A stretch of 64,000 bases of DNA from Molossus alvarezi (taxonomy: Eukaryota > Chordata > Mammalia > Chiroptera > Molossidae): assembly GCA_037176705.1 (NCBI GenBank), contig CM073896.1:21030708-21094707 (forward strand), written 5' to 3'. Shown piece after piece: positions 34,555 through 47,752 of the stretch. Every line of letters starts with the position of its first letter. Position 1 is the stretch's first letter. Under the pieces are notes generated by a model. The model ran no database searches, was not told the origin of the DNA, and was given only the letters and a program-made list of their open reading frames with translations. The position numbers and the translations under genes were made by a program.

Positions 34555-35319
34555 AAAACCTTCTGTACGTATTTAAACATGTTTATCATAATATATATCT
34601 CTTCCACCAGTCGTTAAAAGAGTGTATATCTTTTATACAGACAAATTCCAAAATTAATTTTTAAGTCCTGAGACCTATCAGAAATTGCAGGTCTTGAAAT
34701 TTGACCCAAGGTTGAACAATTGAAGGTTTTCTAAATCTCTTCTTTCTTCCTGTCATTCATTTCCTATAATAGTATATTGTTTTTCCCTCCCCACTCCACC
34801 CCACAAAAAGCAAGATTTGAAAATGTATAAGAAATTTTCTCTCCCTTGTGAATTACACTTTATTTTAATATTAAGCCCTATTAATTCTAATCCCACAACA
34901 TTACTGATGCTCTTTTCCTTCTCTCCATCTCCATTCTACAGACTATGCTGAGATCAGTATTACTTATTTACCATATATTAGGCTCCTCAGTGGCTTCCCT
35001 TTCTTGAAGTTATTTCAACTTGAATGTACTTAAAATGCAACAGTGATAGCTACATTGAGATAGGTCCCGGCATTTTTTCTCTATTTCTGTTTACTTGGAA
35101 GAAGACACATCTCGACAACTCCCTTAGTTAGTGCACTAAATTTAACTCAGAAGGCTCTCTATAGATAAAATAGTGAGGGGAAACATTATATGGGAGAAAA
35201 CTCTTGGTTTCCTTTTCCCAAAATTATTGTGATTGCCACTAGGATTATAAAACTACATTGTTCCTGAATTTCAAAAGAAATTTACTATCTATAATTCACC
35301 TGAAATATTTGCATTTTCT
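34555..35319. other. Unique or weakly L2-like interval
   Basis: Some wording (tctacagactatgctgagat, aggctcctcagtggcttccc near 34940-35000) hints at L2, but too weakly to call. No gene. Confidence 0.35.
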
Positions 35320-38033
35320 GGACCCTTAGCTAGACTCACCAAGAAACAAAGAGAGAGAACCCAAATGCACAAAATCAGAAATGAAAGAAAAGAAATAACT
35401 GACACCACAGAAATACAAAGGATTGTTAACAAATATTATGAACAATTATACAGCAACAAATTGGACAATCTAAGCAAAATGGACAAATTTCTAGAAACAC
35501 ATAGTCTCCCAAAACTGAACCGGGAAGGGATAGAAAACTTGAATATACCAACAGACCAATAACAACAAAAGAAATTGAAGATGTAATCAAGACTCTCCCA
35601 GCAAACAAAAGCCCAGGCCTGACCAGCTTCACTGGGAGTTTTAGCAAACATTTAAAGAAGAACTAACACCCATTCTCCTTAAACTATTTTAAAAAATTGA
35701 AGAAGAAAGAAGACTTCCAAACTTGTCTTATGAAGCCAGCATAATTCTAATTCCAAAACCAGAAAAACACACTACAAAGAAAAACAACTACAGACCAATA
35801 ACCCTGATGAACATAGGTGTCAAAATCCTGTACAAAATACTAGCAAATAGAATCCAGGAATACATCAAAAAAAACTTATACACCATGACCAAGTGAGATT
35901 CATCCCAGGGATGCAAGGCAGGTACAATATTCGCAAATCAGTAAATGGGATACACCACATAAACAAAATGAAAGATAAAAATCATATGATCATATCAATA
36001 GACACTGAAAAAACATTTGACAAAATCCAGCACCATTTCATATAAAAACACTCAGCAATCTGGGAAAGTAGGGATCATATCTTGACATAATAAAGGCCAT
36101 ATATGAAAGACCTACAGCCAACACCATACTCAATGGGCAAAAATTAAAAGCATTTCCCTTAAGAACAGGAACAAGACACAGATGCCCACTTTTGCCACTC
36201 TTATTTAACATAGTACTGGAAGTCTTGCTCACAGCAATCAGACAGGAAGAAAACACAAAAGGGATCCAAATTGGAAAGGGGGAAGTGAAACTGTCATTAT
36301 TCGCAGATGATATGATACTATACATTGAGCACCTCAAAGACTCCATCAAAAATTTACTAGACTTAATAAATAAATTTGGCAAAGTAGCAGGATACAAAGT
36401 TAATGTCAAGAAATTGATGGCATTCTTATACACCAACAATAAACTCACAGAAAGAGAAACTAAAAAAAAAAAAAAATTACATTTACCATCGCAGCAAAAA
36501 ACTTAAGATACATAGGAATAAACTTAACCAAAGAAATAAAGGACCTATTAACAGAAAATTACAGGTCATTGAAAAAAAGAAATAGAGGAAGATATAAAAA
36601 AGTGGAAGCACATACCTTGTTCATGGATTTGAAGAATTAACATAATTAAAATGTCTATGTTACCCAAAGCAATTTATAGATTTAATGCAATCCCCATCAA
36701 AATACCAATGATGTACTTCACAGAAGTAGAACAAATCAAAAGTTCATATGAAACAAACAAAAAAAAGACCTCGAATAGCCGCAGCAATCTTGAAAAAAAA
36801 AAATGAGCAAAGTCGGAAGGATCACATTACCAGATTTCAGGTTAAACTACAAAGCCATTGTGATCAAAACAACCTGGTACTGGCACAAGAACAGGCATAT
36901 AGACCAGTGGAACAGAACAGAGAACCCAGAAATGGACCCAAGGCAATATGTTCAATTAATATTTGACAAAAGTGGCAAAAGCATACAGTGGAGTAAGGAC
37001 AGCCTCTTTAATAAATGGTGTTGGGAAAATTGGAAAACTACATGCAAAAAAATAAAACTAGATCATCAACCTACACCCTACACAAGAATAAACTCAACAT
37101 GGATAAAGGACTTAAATGTGACTCATGAATCCATAAAAATCCTAGAAGAAAATGTAGGCAACAAAATTTCAGATGCAACAGAATTTTCACTGATACATCA
37201 CCTAAGGCAAGAGAAACAAAGGAGAAAATGAACACATGGGACTACATCAAACTCAAAAGCTCTGCACAGCAAAAGATACAATCATTAAAATGGAAAGGCA
37301 ACCCACTCTATGGGAGAGCATAATTGCCAATGATACATCAGATAAGGGTTTGGTTTCCAATATATATAGAGTGCTCATACAACTCAACAGAAGGAAGACA
37401 AAGAACCCTATTAAAAAATGGGCAGAGGAACTAAATAGACACCTCTCCATACAGGACATACAAATGGTTAAGAGACATATTAAGAAATGCTCAATACCAC
37501 TAATCATCAGAGAGATGCAAATTAAAACAACTATGAGGTACCACGTCAACCTGTCAAAATGGTGGCCATCAACAAATCATCAAACAAGAAGTGTTAGCGA
37601 GGGTGTGGAGAAAAGGGGAATCTAGTACACTATTGGTGGGAATGCAGACTGGTGCAGCTACTATGGAAAACACTATGGTGTTTCCTCAAAAACTTAAAAA
37701 TTGAATTGCCATTTGACCCAGTGATCCCACTTCTAGGAATATACCCTAAGAAGCCTGAAACACCAATCAGAAATAATATATGTACCCCCATGTTCATAGC
37801 AGCACTATTTACAATAGCTAAGATTGGGAAACAGCCCAATGGATAATCAGTAGACCAATGGATAAAAAAGCAGTGGTATATATACACAATGGAGTACTAT
37901 TCAGCTGTAAGAAAGAAAGATCTCTTTTCTTTTGAGATGACATGGAGAAACCTGGAAAGTATCATCCTAAGCAAAATGAGCCAAACACAGAAAGTCAAGT
38001 ATCATATGATCTTACTTACTTGTGAAATATAAT
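35320..38033 (+). pseudogene. L1 ORF2 (reverse transcriptase part) pseudogene
   Basis: The longest clean piece, 36192-36506 (104 codons), contains the RT active-site motif [11 protein letters not shown] at about 36297-36330 and [17 protein letters not shown] downstream. 36803-37231 and 37236-37625 cover the thumb and C-terminal region. Frames are broken by stops and indels, the endonuclease domain is missing by 5' truncation, and no functional protein is possible. Confidence 0.85.
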
Positions 38034-38291
38034 GAACATAACAGTCTGAGGAATGAAGTAGTCCCAGAGATGTGAAAGTGGGGTACAGACCAACAATCCT
38101 CAGAAGAGGGGTTGGTGGTGGAGAGATATACCACAGAACTTATAAGCATGTATGCATGAAAAATGGTTAAGACAACCAAGCTAGGGACAGGGTGGGGAGG
38201 GAGGGAGAGGGAGGAATTAGTGGGGAAAAGGGAGAAACATCTGTAACAAAAATAAATAAATAAATAAAATTAAATTAAAAAATAATAATTT
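35320..38291 (+). repeat. 5'-truncated young-family L1 (2.95 kb)
   Basis: It starts at gacccttagctagactcacc, equivalent to position 12799 of the 9.9-kb L1. The distance to the end matches that copy once its Ves SINE is removed. ORF2 linker, reverse transcriptase, C-terminal domain and 3' UTR are present, ending in (aaat)n. Flanks aaatatttgcattttct (35303-35319) and aaatctttacattttttct (38293-38311) suggest a target duplication. Confidence 0.92.
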
Positions 38292-39004
38292 AAAAATCTT
38301 TACATTTTTTCTAGGGATATTTTTGCTTTTATATCGGGAACAAATTTATAGACATGCAAGGAGTAGTCTGGTCTTCATAGATTTGGGGAAAATTATACTT
38401 TTACTAGGGTTCTTAAATCAAGTCTCCTAAGTTGAATAGGTTTATATTTCTGTTCATACATTCATACATGTACTCAAAGTTTAATTTTTAAAATAGGTAT
38501 CTATTGTTTGTCATCTCATTGGCACTTATATGAGTGTTATAGAGACAAATAAAACAGTTTGAAGAATTCATACTAAGGGTATAGAAAAATAGAGTTTAAA
38601 TGGTGAATTCTCAGATCAACTGACTTTGGTGAATATGAGACAGGTATAAGTATAGAAGATGGGAAGGCAGATTTATGTAAGATAGGAGACTAAATAGGAA
38701 TAAAGAAATTAGTAGGAAGTAGAAAAATTATATACTTTTATTGAAAAGCAATCATGTAACATTTTGAAATGGATAGAAGAGACAAATCTGCAAGAAGTCC
38801 TTAAAGAGGAACTCATTAATGTCACACACATTTTATGTGTTGCATAGGTTATTAAACATAATTATTTAGCTCCACTATTCCCAAAACTCTGCTAATGAGA
38901 TAATTATAAATATAATGGATAAAATATTATTTAATGATTAATCTTGAATAAGATAAAAATTTTGACTTGTAATAATTTAATTTCTTCCTCTATCGTCTCA
39001 ATTT
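38292..39004. other. Unique AT-rich interval
   Basis: Nothing recognised. Confidence 0.4.
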
Positions 39005-39260
39005 TAATTTTTTAATTAAATTTATTGGGATGACAGATGATATGATTATATAGATTTTGCATGTACAATTCTATGATATATCATCCGGTTATTGCATTCT
39101 GTGCCCACCACCCAAAGTCAAATCTTCTTCCATTATCATATATTTGACCACATTTATCCTTTACTACCTCCAACCCCTCTTCCCTCTGATAACTAGCATA
39201 CTGTTATCTGTGTCTTTTTATCCTTTTATTATAGAGTTCAAAATATTTCTATCATAATGC
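39005..39260 (-). repeat. L1 3' end, antisense
   Basis: aaatttattgggatgacaga, gttattgcattctgtgccca ccacccaaagtca, atttgaccacatttatcc are reversed L1 3' UTR text, parallel to the copies at 43.74 kb and 61.1 kb. Confidence 0.85.
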
Positions 39261-39689
39261 ATACTCATTTGAACATTTTTGTCTTAAAAATATAAAACAG
39301 TCTGTAAAGGCTCTGATTGCTTTCATGGTAGGGCTTGTATAAAGCACCCTATTTGGGAATTCAATAATATCTATTGGCTGATGTCACTATAAATGTTTCT
39401 TACTCATTATTATAAAGCCATTTTTTAAATTTCATATTTCTCATATGGAATCTCTCCTCTTGCCAGCCTTCCCATGATTTCACTCAAAAAATGAGTAAAT
39501 GAACTCACATGTTAAGGAAAGAATATCAAGTGGTATTAAACACTCTAAGTTGCCCTTGCAACCATTTTTGTGAGCATTACATATGCAAATGAAAAAGGAT
39601 TGGAAGGAAACACAAACAAATAGATCCAGTTGGTATTATATATGCCATGGTAGAATTGTGAAGAAAATTTCAATGTTTTGTTAAAACAG

Positions 39690-39850
39690 CCCTAGTTTAT
39701 GATAATGGTGATCATAATTATAGCCAAACTGTGGAGTAAACAATTTACGCTACTCACTGTTTTCATGAATTAAATTTGTGTGTGTTCTCACTTACCAAAT
39801 GAGGAAGCTGAGGCATGGAACACCGAAGCACATGTGAAACCGGGTAAATA
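39690..39850 (+). repeat. MIR/L2-like fragment
   Basis: ccaaatgaggaagctgaggc atgg followed by gcacatgtgaaaccgggt resembles the conserved core of MIR/L2. 39912-40045 may be further old L2-like DNA, with a similar stretch at 44250-44390. Confidence 0.45.
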
Positions 39851-40899
39851 CAATAAAATGAGAAATGCAAAAAAAAAAAAAAAAGGAGAAAACAAATTAT
39901 AAATATAGATTCAAAATGGATTTATTTAGGCAAATATTACTAAGATGTTCTAGAAGCTAGGCACACAATGTATATATTTATTATTTCCCTGAAGCTTCAA
40001 AATACTTTATTCCTTTTGGGAAGAGCATAATATAGATGCATTTTTATAAATAAAAGTATGTGTACGGTGTAAGTTGGTGGTCTAGTTTTGTATTTATGCA
40101 TGTAGCTATCCAATTTTCCCAACATCATTTATTAAAAAGGCTGTCTTTACTCCATTGTATGCTCTTGCCAGCTTTGTCAAATATTAATTGAGCATAATGT
40201 GTTGTGTCAATTTCCAGGTGTTTTGGAATTAGAATTATGCTGGCTTCATAAGACGAGTTTAGAAGTCTTCCTTCTTCTTGAATTTTTTGAAATGGTTTGA
40301 AGAGAATGGGTGTTAGTTCTTTAAATGTTTGGTAAAACTCCCCGAGAAGCTGGTCAGGCCTGGGCTTTTAATTGCTGGGAGTTTCTTGATTACATCTTCA
40401 ATTTCCTTAGTTGTTAATTGGTCTCTTCAAGTTTTTTTTTATCTCTTCCCGGTTCAGTATTGGTAGATTGTTATTCTAGACATTTGTCCATTTCATCTAC
40501 ATTGTCCAATTTGTTGGCGTCTAACTGTTCACAGTATTTGTTAACGATCCTTTGTATTTCTATGGTGTCAGTTTTACTTCTCCTCTTTCCTTTCCGATTT
40601 TACTTATTTGGGTTCCTCTTTCTTTGTTTATTGATGAGTCTGGCTAAGGGTTTATCAATCTTGTTTATCTTTTTAAAGAACCAACTTTGTTTTATTGATC
40701 TTTTGAATTGTTTTGTCAGTCTCCATGTCATGTATTTCTTCTCTGACCTTTACTACTTCTTTCCTTCTACTTGCTCTGAGTTTTTCTTTTTGTTCACTTT
40801 CTAGTTCTTTAAGTTGCGAGGTTAGATAGTCAATTAGAATTTTTTCTTATTTCTTGAGGTAGGCCTGTAGTGCTATTAACTTCCCTCTCAGGACTGCTT

Positions 40900-41767
40900 T
40901 CACTGTGTTTCATAAATTTTGTGTTGTTGTGTGTTCACTTTCTTTGATTTCCAGGAAGTTTTTATTTCTTTCTTGATGTGCTTCGTAACCCATTCATTGT
41001 TTAATAACATGCTACTTAGCCTCCATGTTTTTAAATGTGTTTTAGTGTTTTCATTGTAAGTAATTTCTAGTTTGATGCCATTGTGATCTGAGAATGTGCT
41101 TGATATGATTTTAATCTTCTTGAACTTGTACAGACTTAGTTTGTGTTCTAACATGTGATCTACCTTTGAGAATGTCCCATGTGCACTTGAAAAGAATGTG
41201 AATTCTGAAGTTTTGGGGTGTAATTTTCTGTAAATATCTATTAAATCCATTTGATCTAGTGCACCATTTAGAGTCTCTGTTTTCTTGCTCATTTTTTGTT
41301 TAGAGGATCTATCCAGTGATGTCAGGGGGGTGTTGATGTCCCTTTTATGATTGTATTCCTATTGATTTCTCCTTTGAAGTCCTTCAGAAGTTTTTAAATA
41401 GATTTTGGTGCTCCTATTTTGGGTGCATATGTATTTACCAAATTTATATCTTTCTGTTGGATAGATCCTTTCAATATTATGTAATGGCCGGGTTTGTCTC
41501 TAGTTATGGGCTTCATTTTGAAGTCTATTTTATTAGATGTGAGTATTCCTACACCAGCTCTTTTTCTTTCCAGTTTCTTGGAAGATTTTTTTTCCATCCC
41601 TTCACTTTCAACCTACGTGAGTTTTTTGTTGTGTGGTGGGTCCCTTGTAAAGAACATATATATGAGTCATGCTGTCCTATCCAGTCAGCTACTTTGTGTC
41701 TTTTGTTTGGAGTGCTTAATCTAGTTACATTTAAGGTTATTATTGATATGTATGTATTTATTGGCAT
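40900..41767 (-). pseudogene. L1 ORF2 endonuclease-domain pseudogene
   Basis: It opens MPINTYISIITLNVTRL with the endonuclease N-terminal strand; ADWIGQHDSYICSLQGTHH follows. 40900-41292 (minus) carries the endonuclease C-terminal half (FFSSAHGTFSKVDH, ISSTFSDHNGIKLE). Frame breaks separate the pieces, and the RT core further downstream is deleted. Confidence 0.85.
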
Positions 41768-41829
41768 TTTTGTTTATTGTGGCTATAGTTTTCTCCCTAT
41801 TTCTTCTACTATTTACAGTAGTCCTTTAA

Positions 41830-42797
41830 ACATTTTTTGCAGTGCTGGTTTCATGCAAATATAATTCCTTAGCCTTTTTTTTTTTGGTCTGGGAAGCTCT
41901 TTATGTCACCTTCTATTTTGAATGAACCTTGCTGAATAGAGTAGTCTTGTACTCAGATCCTTGTTTTTTATTACCTTGATTACTTCATGCCATTCCCTTC
42001 TGGCCTGTAGTGTTTCTGTTGAGAAGTCAGCTGAGAGCTTTATGGGGTTTCCTTTGTAGGTAACCTGTTGCTTACCTCTTGCTGCCTTTAAGATTCTCTC
42101 TTTCTCTTTAATTTTTGGCATTTAAATTATTATGTGTCTTAGTGTGAGCCCCTTTAGGTTCTTACTTCAGGCTCTCTGTGCTTCTTGAATTTGTATGCCT
42201 TTTTTCTTCACCAAGTTAGGGAAGTTTTCTTACACTATTTTTTTTCAAATATATTCTCTAACCCTTGCTCATTTTCTTCTTCTTCTGGCACTCCTATGAT
42301 GCAAGTGTTGTTACATTTCATATTGTCCCACAGTTCTCTTAAACTGTCTTTCTGTTTTTTAATTGTTTTTTCTTTTTGGTTTTCAGATTGGTTGTTTTTT
42401 TTGTTTGTTTGTTTTGTTTTTTCTATTCTGTCTTCTAATTCACTGATCCAATCCTAGTCTTCTACTTTGCTGGTATTCCTTCCAGTGTGTTCTTTATTTC
42501 TGCCATGACATTCTTTATTTCTGCTTGGTGCTTATTCATTTCTAATTGGTTAATTTTCAATGTTTGTATATCTTTACTCTTCCTTTTGAGCTCTGCACTT
42601 ATGCTGTTGAGCTTTCTCTTGTCATTACTCTAAACTCTATGTCTGATATCTTGCTTAATTCCATTTCATTTATCTCTTTTATAAAATTCTCTTGTTCTTT
42701 CATTTGGAATGTGTTTCTTTGTTTCACTAATTTGGCTGTCTTAGTGGGTTTTGGAACCAAATTTTGCTTGTGGGTGTTGGTATTCTGCTGGTTGTAG
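41830..42797 (-). pseudogene. L1 ORF1 pseudogene, antisense
   Basis: The C-terminal piece is readable at 41906-42121 (MPKIKEKERILKAARGKQQ ... LSADFSTETLQARREWHE). The N-terminal start lies near 42735-42710, mirroring the ORF1 start at 10743. Stops and indels throughout. Confidence 0.75.
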
Positions 42798-43599
42798 CTC
42801 CCTCTACTGGGTTCAGATAAGTGTGGGAGAACTCATGCTAAACACCACTATTAAGTCTTACTTTCCTAGGTAGATTTGTTGGCCAATCAAAAGTTCAGTT
42901 TTCTTCTAGCTTTTGCATGCTAGCTATTAGTTTCAGTTGATGAGTCTTGGGTGGTAGCCCTCAACTGAATGAAAACTCCCTCAGGTGTTCAGGGTAAGAG
43001 GATTTCCAGTGGGTGAGGCAGATCCTTGCTGGTTGTCTTTAGCAGTTAATCAGCCTCGATTTGCATTTCTCAGGCCTGGCTAGGTGGTGTTAAATTCCTG
43101 AGGGAGGGACTGTTGCTTATCTTTTGGGCTCTTGGAAAGGGTGCTTTGAGTAATATGGCTTCTGTCCTGTGAGTGAGTGATTCAGCACAAAACTTCCATT
43201 GCCCTCCCAGCTCTCCAAGCTCCCAGGTCTCCACACAGTTCCAGTCCAGTTCTCCCTCCATCTGCCATAGCCCAAGGTGAGTCATTCTATCTAATTTAGT
43301 GCTCTGTGCTGACACTCTGCACTGTGGAGCTGGCTTGGGATTTTAATCCCTAGGTAACTGCTCACAGCTGAAATAGCTGCTGTCCGTGGGCTCCTAGCCC
43401 ATCCTCTTGTGCCTCTGCAGTTCCTACCAGGCTCTATTTGGTGTCCTCTTTCTCTGCCTGGTTATATGGTTCTCTCTAGCTGCTTTTCTGTTGTTTTTTC
43501 CTGATGATTTGTCTTTAGTTTAGAGTTATTCTAGCTTGGTCCTGAAAGGAGGTCTTTGTAGCTTCCATTCACTCCACCGCCATTTTAGAATCTCCATTG

Positions 43600-43665
43600 G
43601 ATGATTCTTGTATGTGCCCTGACAGGGCATCAAACCCATAACCTTGGCATGTTGGGTGAAATTTA
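43600..43665 (-). repeat. SINE head fragment, antisense
   Basis: gattcttgtatgtgccctga cagggcatcaaacccataac cttggcatg is the reversed head/B-box of the aacaacaaattgatg-type SINE. The antisense L1 appears to have landed in it. I do not find the SINE's tail half on the other side of the L1. Confidence 0.65.
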
Positions 43666-43739
43666 AGGTTGCTGAAGCCCCTGGAATTTGTTGTCAGTAC
43701 CCTAAAAATTACAAAAAATTTACCCATACAATTTTATGT

Positions 43740-43960
43740 CAACATTTCTAGAGGTTTTATTTTTTTAACATTTGTTAACTCACTTTGTTGGGTGATACTG
43801 ATTAACAAAATTATACAGGTTTCAGTACACAATTCCACAACACATCATCTGTACACTGTATTGTGTGTTTACCACCTTAAGTCATGTCCATCTATCATCA
43901 CTTATTCCACCATACCCTCCTCTACCTCCCCCAACCTCCCTCTAAAATATTCTTAGTAGT
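43740..43960 (-). repeat. L1 3' end, antisense
   Basis: tttgttgggtgatactgatt aacaaaattatacaggtttc, cacaacacatcatctgtac, taccaccttaagtcatgtcc is the reversed L1 3' UTR. Confidence 0.8.
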
Positions 43961-44639
43961 TTCACTTTCTGGTACAACTACTCCATTTAACCAAAAGTAG
44001 AAGTCGACTGTTACTTTTTACATTAAATTTTTGCTGACATATATGTATGTCTCTATAATATCATTTTGATTACATTTATATTTTTATGGTTATAGCTGTA
44101 GATATAGTTATTTAGCCATCATTAAAATTTGCTGCTAGTAGATAATCTATGCATATCTCATGGTACCTTCATATTGAAATTTTTTAACTTTGGCACTTTA
44201 GATTTATTTAGTTTATAAAAAAATAACACAAATCACCTTTTTTTTGTATATGGAATATAAGATAAGCATTTATTGAGCAACTAATAACTCTTAGAAGTGA
44301 GGCAAATAATGTACATGTTTATTATAGACCTGAGTCTTCAAAATAGTCATTTGTTATTCTTAATGTGGGGAGCATAAAAGAGAAGAGCGTTTATAATTAA
44401 AAGCATGATTTGTAGCCATATTACAGAATGCATTATCCAGTGACAACTGTCATATTGATATTAAACAGACTTGTTTTTTTTTTCAAATTTAAAAGAAGCT
44501 GCAAAAATTATTCTTCTGACTCTGAACCATATAGACTATATGAAAACGGTCTGAGATGGGTTAGGATTAAATATACATTTTGATATACAAAAGAGATGAG
44601 TTTCGAAGGTTCACTGCACAAAGCATTTGCTCTTTACAA

Positions 44640-44890
44640 GGGTAATATTGGATAATAGATGAGCAAATTCTCTGGAGTCATGGAGAGGTGGGAATAAAGA
44701 GGAGTCTCGATTCTGGTGTTTGCTCTTATAACATGTTGTGCTAGGGAGGTCTCCCTTAGCTTCTCTGAGTATAAGTAATAACTATATGATGATTCTGGTC
44801 CGTACTTTGACTTACAAGCTGTTGTGAAAAGCAAATTAGATAAAGGATGTGAAAGCAATTTATAAACATATAACTATGAAAATATATGTA
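44640..44890 (+). repeat. MIR fragment
   Basis: tctggagtcatggagaggtg, agcttctctgagtataagta, gttgtgaaaagcaaattaga taaaggatgtgaaag follow MIR core-to-3' order. Confidence 0.6.
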
Positions 44891-45834
44891 ATATATTCAT
44901 TCAGGAAAGTGAACTCTCCTGGATTACATGCGATACAAGTATAGTGGTTTTTAAGTTTTCATTAAGATAAGAGCATTGGGAACAGTATGTTCTATTATTT
45001 AATACTTTTGTTGGGGATAGGTCTGATAGAAGTCAGTTTCTTTCCAAGTAGGTGGTTTAAAAAAACTAAAATAATCATATTTACAGATAAAATTAGATAG
45101 TGATCTTCTGTCTTTTTAAAACTTTCAATATTGTTAATATTACAGGTCTTGAAGTGGGCTGAGTAATTTTGCTTTAGTCTCATTTCAAGCCAGAGACCAG
45201 CAGTGAGGAAGCCTGGACATATACCTATATCCTGAGAAAGCATTAGGACTGAAACATTTGTATTGGTGCTTTTCCCCAAAGAAAAAGGCTTCAATCTGAC
45301 AATGATGGATAAAAACAAACAAACAAACAAACAACAACAACAACAACAACAAAAAAAAAACACCTTTACTTTCTTAGTTTGTTTTGGATTTGTGTGGTGT
45401 ATAGCCCAACATGTCTTGCGGTAGGATGAATGTACGTTTTCAGTGCTGAGTACTATGACTTGAATCAGGCATAATGGCATGCCATGCCTCTCAATACGTT
45501 TTATCCCATTTGATAAATAACTCAATCTTCAATTTCCCATATTTCTAATAAAAATACAGTGGTATTTGCACCAGAGATTCAGAATTTCCAGAGATCAGAC
45601 AAGGAGAAAGCGCTCTGGCAGACTCACTGATATATCCGTGCTCCGAGAAAAAAGATGCTTGAAAGTGGCAGAGCTTACCTGGGTTACTTCAGTTGAATAA
45701 TTTGGAAAAGTTACATAGGTAGAAACTAAGACTTTAACTGAGATTACATTTTGAAAAAGTATTTTTCTTCTTTAACATCCACTATGATGTAATACTTCTA
45801 CCTACATTCTCAACTATGTTTATAAGCAGTACAT
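44891..45834. other. Unique interval with (AAAC)n/(AAC)n tract at 45314-45353
   Basis: The simple repeat lies inside a 176-codon minus-strand frame (45525-44995) that includes a run of cysteines encoded by it. No domain is visible and codon use looks random, so I do not accept it as a gene. Confidence 0.45.
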
Positions 45835-46075
45835 ACAACTGGATAAGAGTTCAGGATCTGGGTTCAATACCCATGGTGCATAACTAGGCTATGCCAACTA
45901 TTAGGTTAGCTATTTTAATCTAAGACTCAATTTCTGCATGTGCCAAATGGTGGAAAATTTTAATGGCTACCTCAAAGTGTTAATACAATTGTAAAGTATT
46001 TAATACAGTTAGATTGATCCATGCTATGCATTGAAGTACAGCATTGATCAATGTTGTTAATAATTATTATATAAT
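45835..46075 (+). repeat. MIR fragment
   Basis: gagttcaggatctgggttca at the start, ctcaatttctgcatgtgcc, ggctacctcaaagtgttaat and the terminal gttgttaataattattat match MIR in order. Confidence 0.65.
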
Positions 46076-46279
46076 TAATATTAGTTTTAAAAAGACAATA
46101 TTCTTGGCTCAGCTTTGGGTGACACTAACAAAAACATTTTACTTGCTTTCAGGTTTATGAAAGATTATATGAATAATCTTGGAGGCACTACTGATTGGTT
46201 AGGGTAAACGAAGAAAATGATTTTTACCATTTTGTCTTGTTGGAGAGACTTGCACTATTAATAAAGAGTTTCCTTAGTT

Positions 46280-46280
46280 G

Positions 46281-46311
<31 letters not shown>

Positions 46312-46368
46312 TAACCCTAACCGGGAGATATTTCTCCATTTATCGTCTGATAGAGTTGGAGGGGGGTG

Positions 46369-46417
<49 letters not shown>

Positions 46418-46570
46418 ATGTGAGAGAGACACATTGATTGGTTGCCTCACATATGACCCACTTGAGCTGGGAACGAACCGCAACTGAGGTATGAGTCCTT
46501 GGCCAGAATCAAACCCCAGACTCATTGGTCCAAGGGTCTATGCTCTAACCGCTGAGCCAAACTGGCAAGG
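46280..46570 (-). repeat. Ves SINE, antisense, with (GTTTT)n tail and (GA)n expansion
   Basis: The poly-A tail has become (gtttt)n at 46280-46308. taaccctaaccgggagatat follows as the tail motif, then a (GA)n run at 46372-46413, ttgattggttgcctcacata, and the reversed head ctctaaccgctgagccaaac. Confidence 0.92.
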
Positions 46571-47733
46571 GCAGATTCTTCCTAGTTTTTATGACGGTCT
46601 ACGTGTTCCTCACAGTGTGAAAAAAAACTAACTGATAATTTTAGCATTTAAAAAACAAAAGTACTAGGTTGAGACAAAATGTTTTGATTTAAAATGTTGT
46701 AGGTGGGTGATAATCTTCTTGTTCAAATCAATCTTGCCTACACTTCTCTGTTAAATTTCTTCAAGTAACACCTGATTCCCCAGCAAGCTAAATGGACCTC
46801 TGTATGACTGAACCCTATAGTCAGGTAAAACTCTGAGAAAATAAAAGGCAGCTACACCCTAATATGAATATTTTTATTCTCTGACTCTTGGTTGAAATAT
46901 TTCTTTTATAGCAAAAAAAGAAAAAAGAATGAGACCAAGGAAGCAATAAGAAGCTGACCTTTTATGAACATAAGATGGTCTTACTCAAACCCATTCTTAC
47001 TTTAAGAATGGCACTGAGGGAAAAGTCAATTGTCAAGGTTATTTATAAGAAAAAATAATACACATTCTAAATTTAAAAGTGTGAGTTCAAAGTCGACAGT
47101 TGTTAAATGCTAGCTACATGATCACAGGGTTAAATAATTTTATTTAAAGGTACATATGCCCAGTTTTCTTATCTTAAAAGATATAAATGTCCTTTATCAT
47201 ATAGACATATTGAATGGAATACTAAAATATCATTAATGATAGTTAAAATGCAAATTTTGAAAACAGACATCCTTGGAGTGTGTATTATGTTCCTGGCATT
47301 ATGATTATTAATTGAATATATTACTTCATCTGCAAATGACTTTCAACGTGTCTGGAAATAAGTTTGCTAATACATTTTTGTTACTCTCTGTTTGAAGTTA
47401 TACATTACCTCATACATAAATGGTTTGGTAAAAAGTAAATATATGTAGTATAATTACCTGCTGTTTTATATCTTCACTATTAGACTATGAACTCTCAAAT
47501 TAGGAAAGAGTTTATTTTGAATTTTCAAGGGACATTTTGGCAGATATTTTAGACTATATTATGTACTCAATAATGTTTGTTCAAATTACTAAGAAGTAAA
47601 CTCTGGATTGGTAAACTCCAGAAAATAGTTTAATAAAAGATAAGTGCTTTAGAATTCAAGGGACATTACAAGGAAACAATGATATTTGTAGAGCAAGTCA
47701 AAGCCTATTGAAACGCCACACAATTGGCACAGA
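46571..47733. other. Unique AT-rich interval
   Basis: Nothing recognised. Confidence 0.4.
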
Positions 47734-47752
47734 TAAAAGTATAACGAATTTG

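Larger units (their letters stand above)
40055..43595 (-). mobile_element. Antisense young-family L1 with intact 5' end, missing 3' end
   Basis: Read on the minus strand: 5' UTR (43595 to about 42798), ORF1 region (42797 to about 41840), ORF2 start at 41767 and endonuclease through 40900. The text then jumps at about 40232 from the RT N-terminal region directly to the C-terminal region (about 1.15 kb missing compared with 13.24-14.39 kb). It ends at 40055 in the C-terminal domain with no 3' UTR and no poly-A. The 5' end ccgccattttagaatctcc agrees with the copy at 9.9 kb. Confidence 0.88.

Noticed and set aside
39900..40050. Segmental duplication with 44240-44400 flanking the antisense L1
   Set aside because: The similarity is patchy and fits two copies of the same ancient L2/MIR-like family better than a duplication.
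44995..45525. 176-codon minus-strand open frame
   Set aside because: It crosses an (AAAC)n/(AAC)n tract giving poly-Cys/Phe, has no domain, no gene-like context and random-looking codon use.
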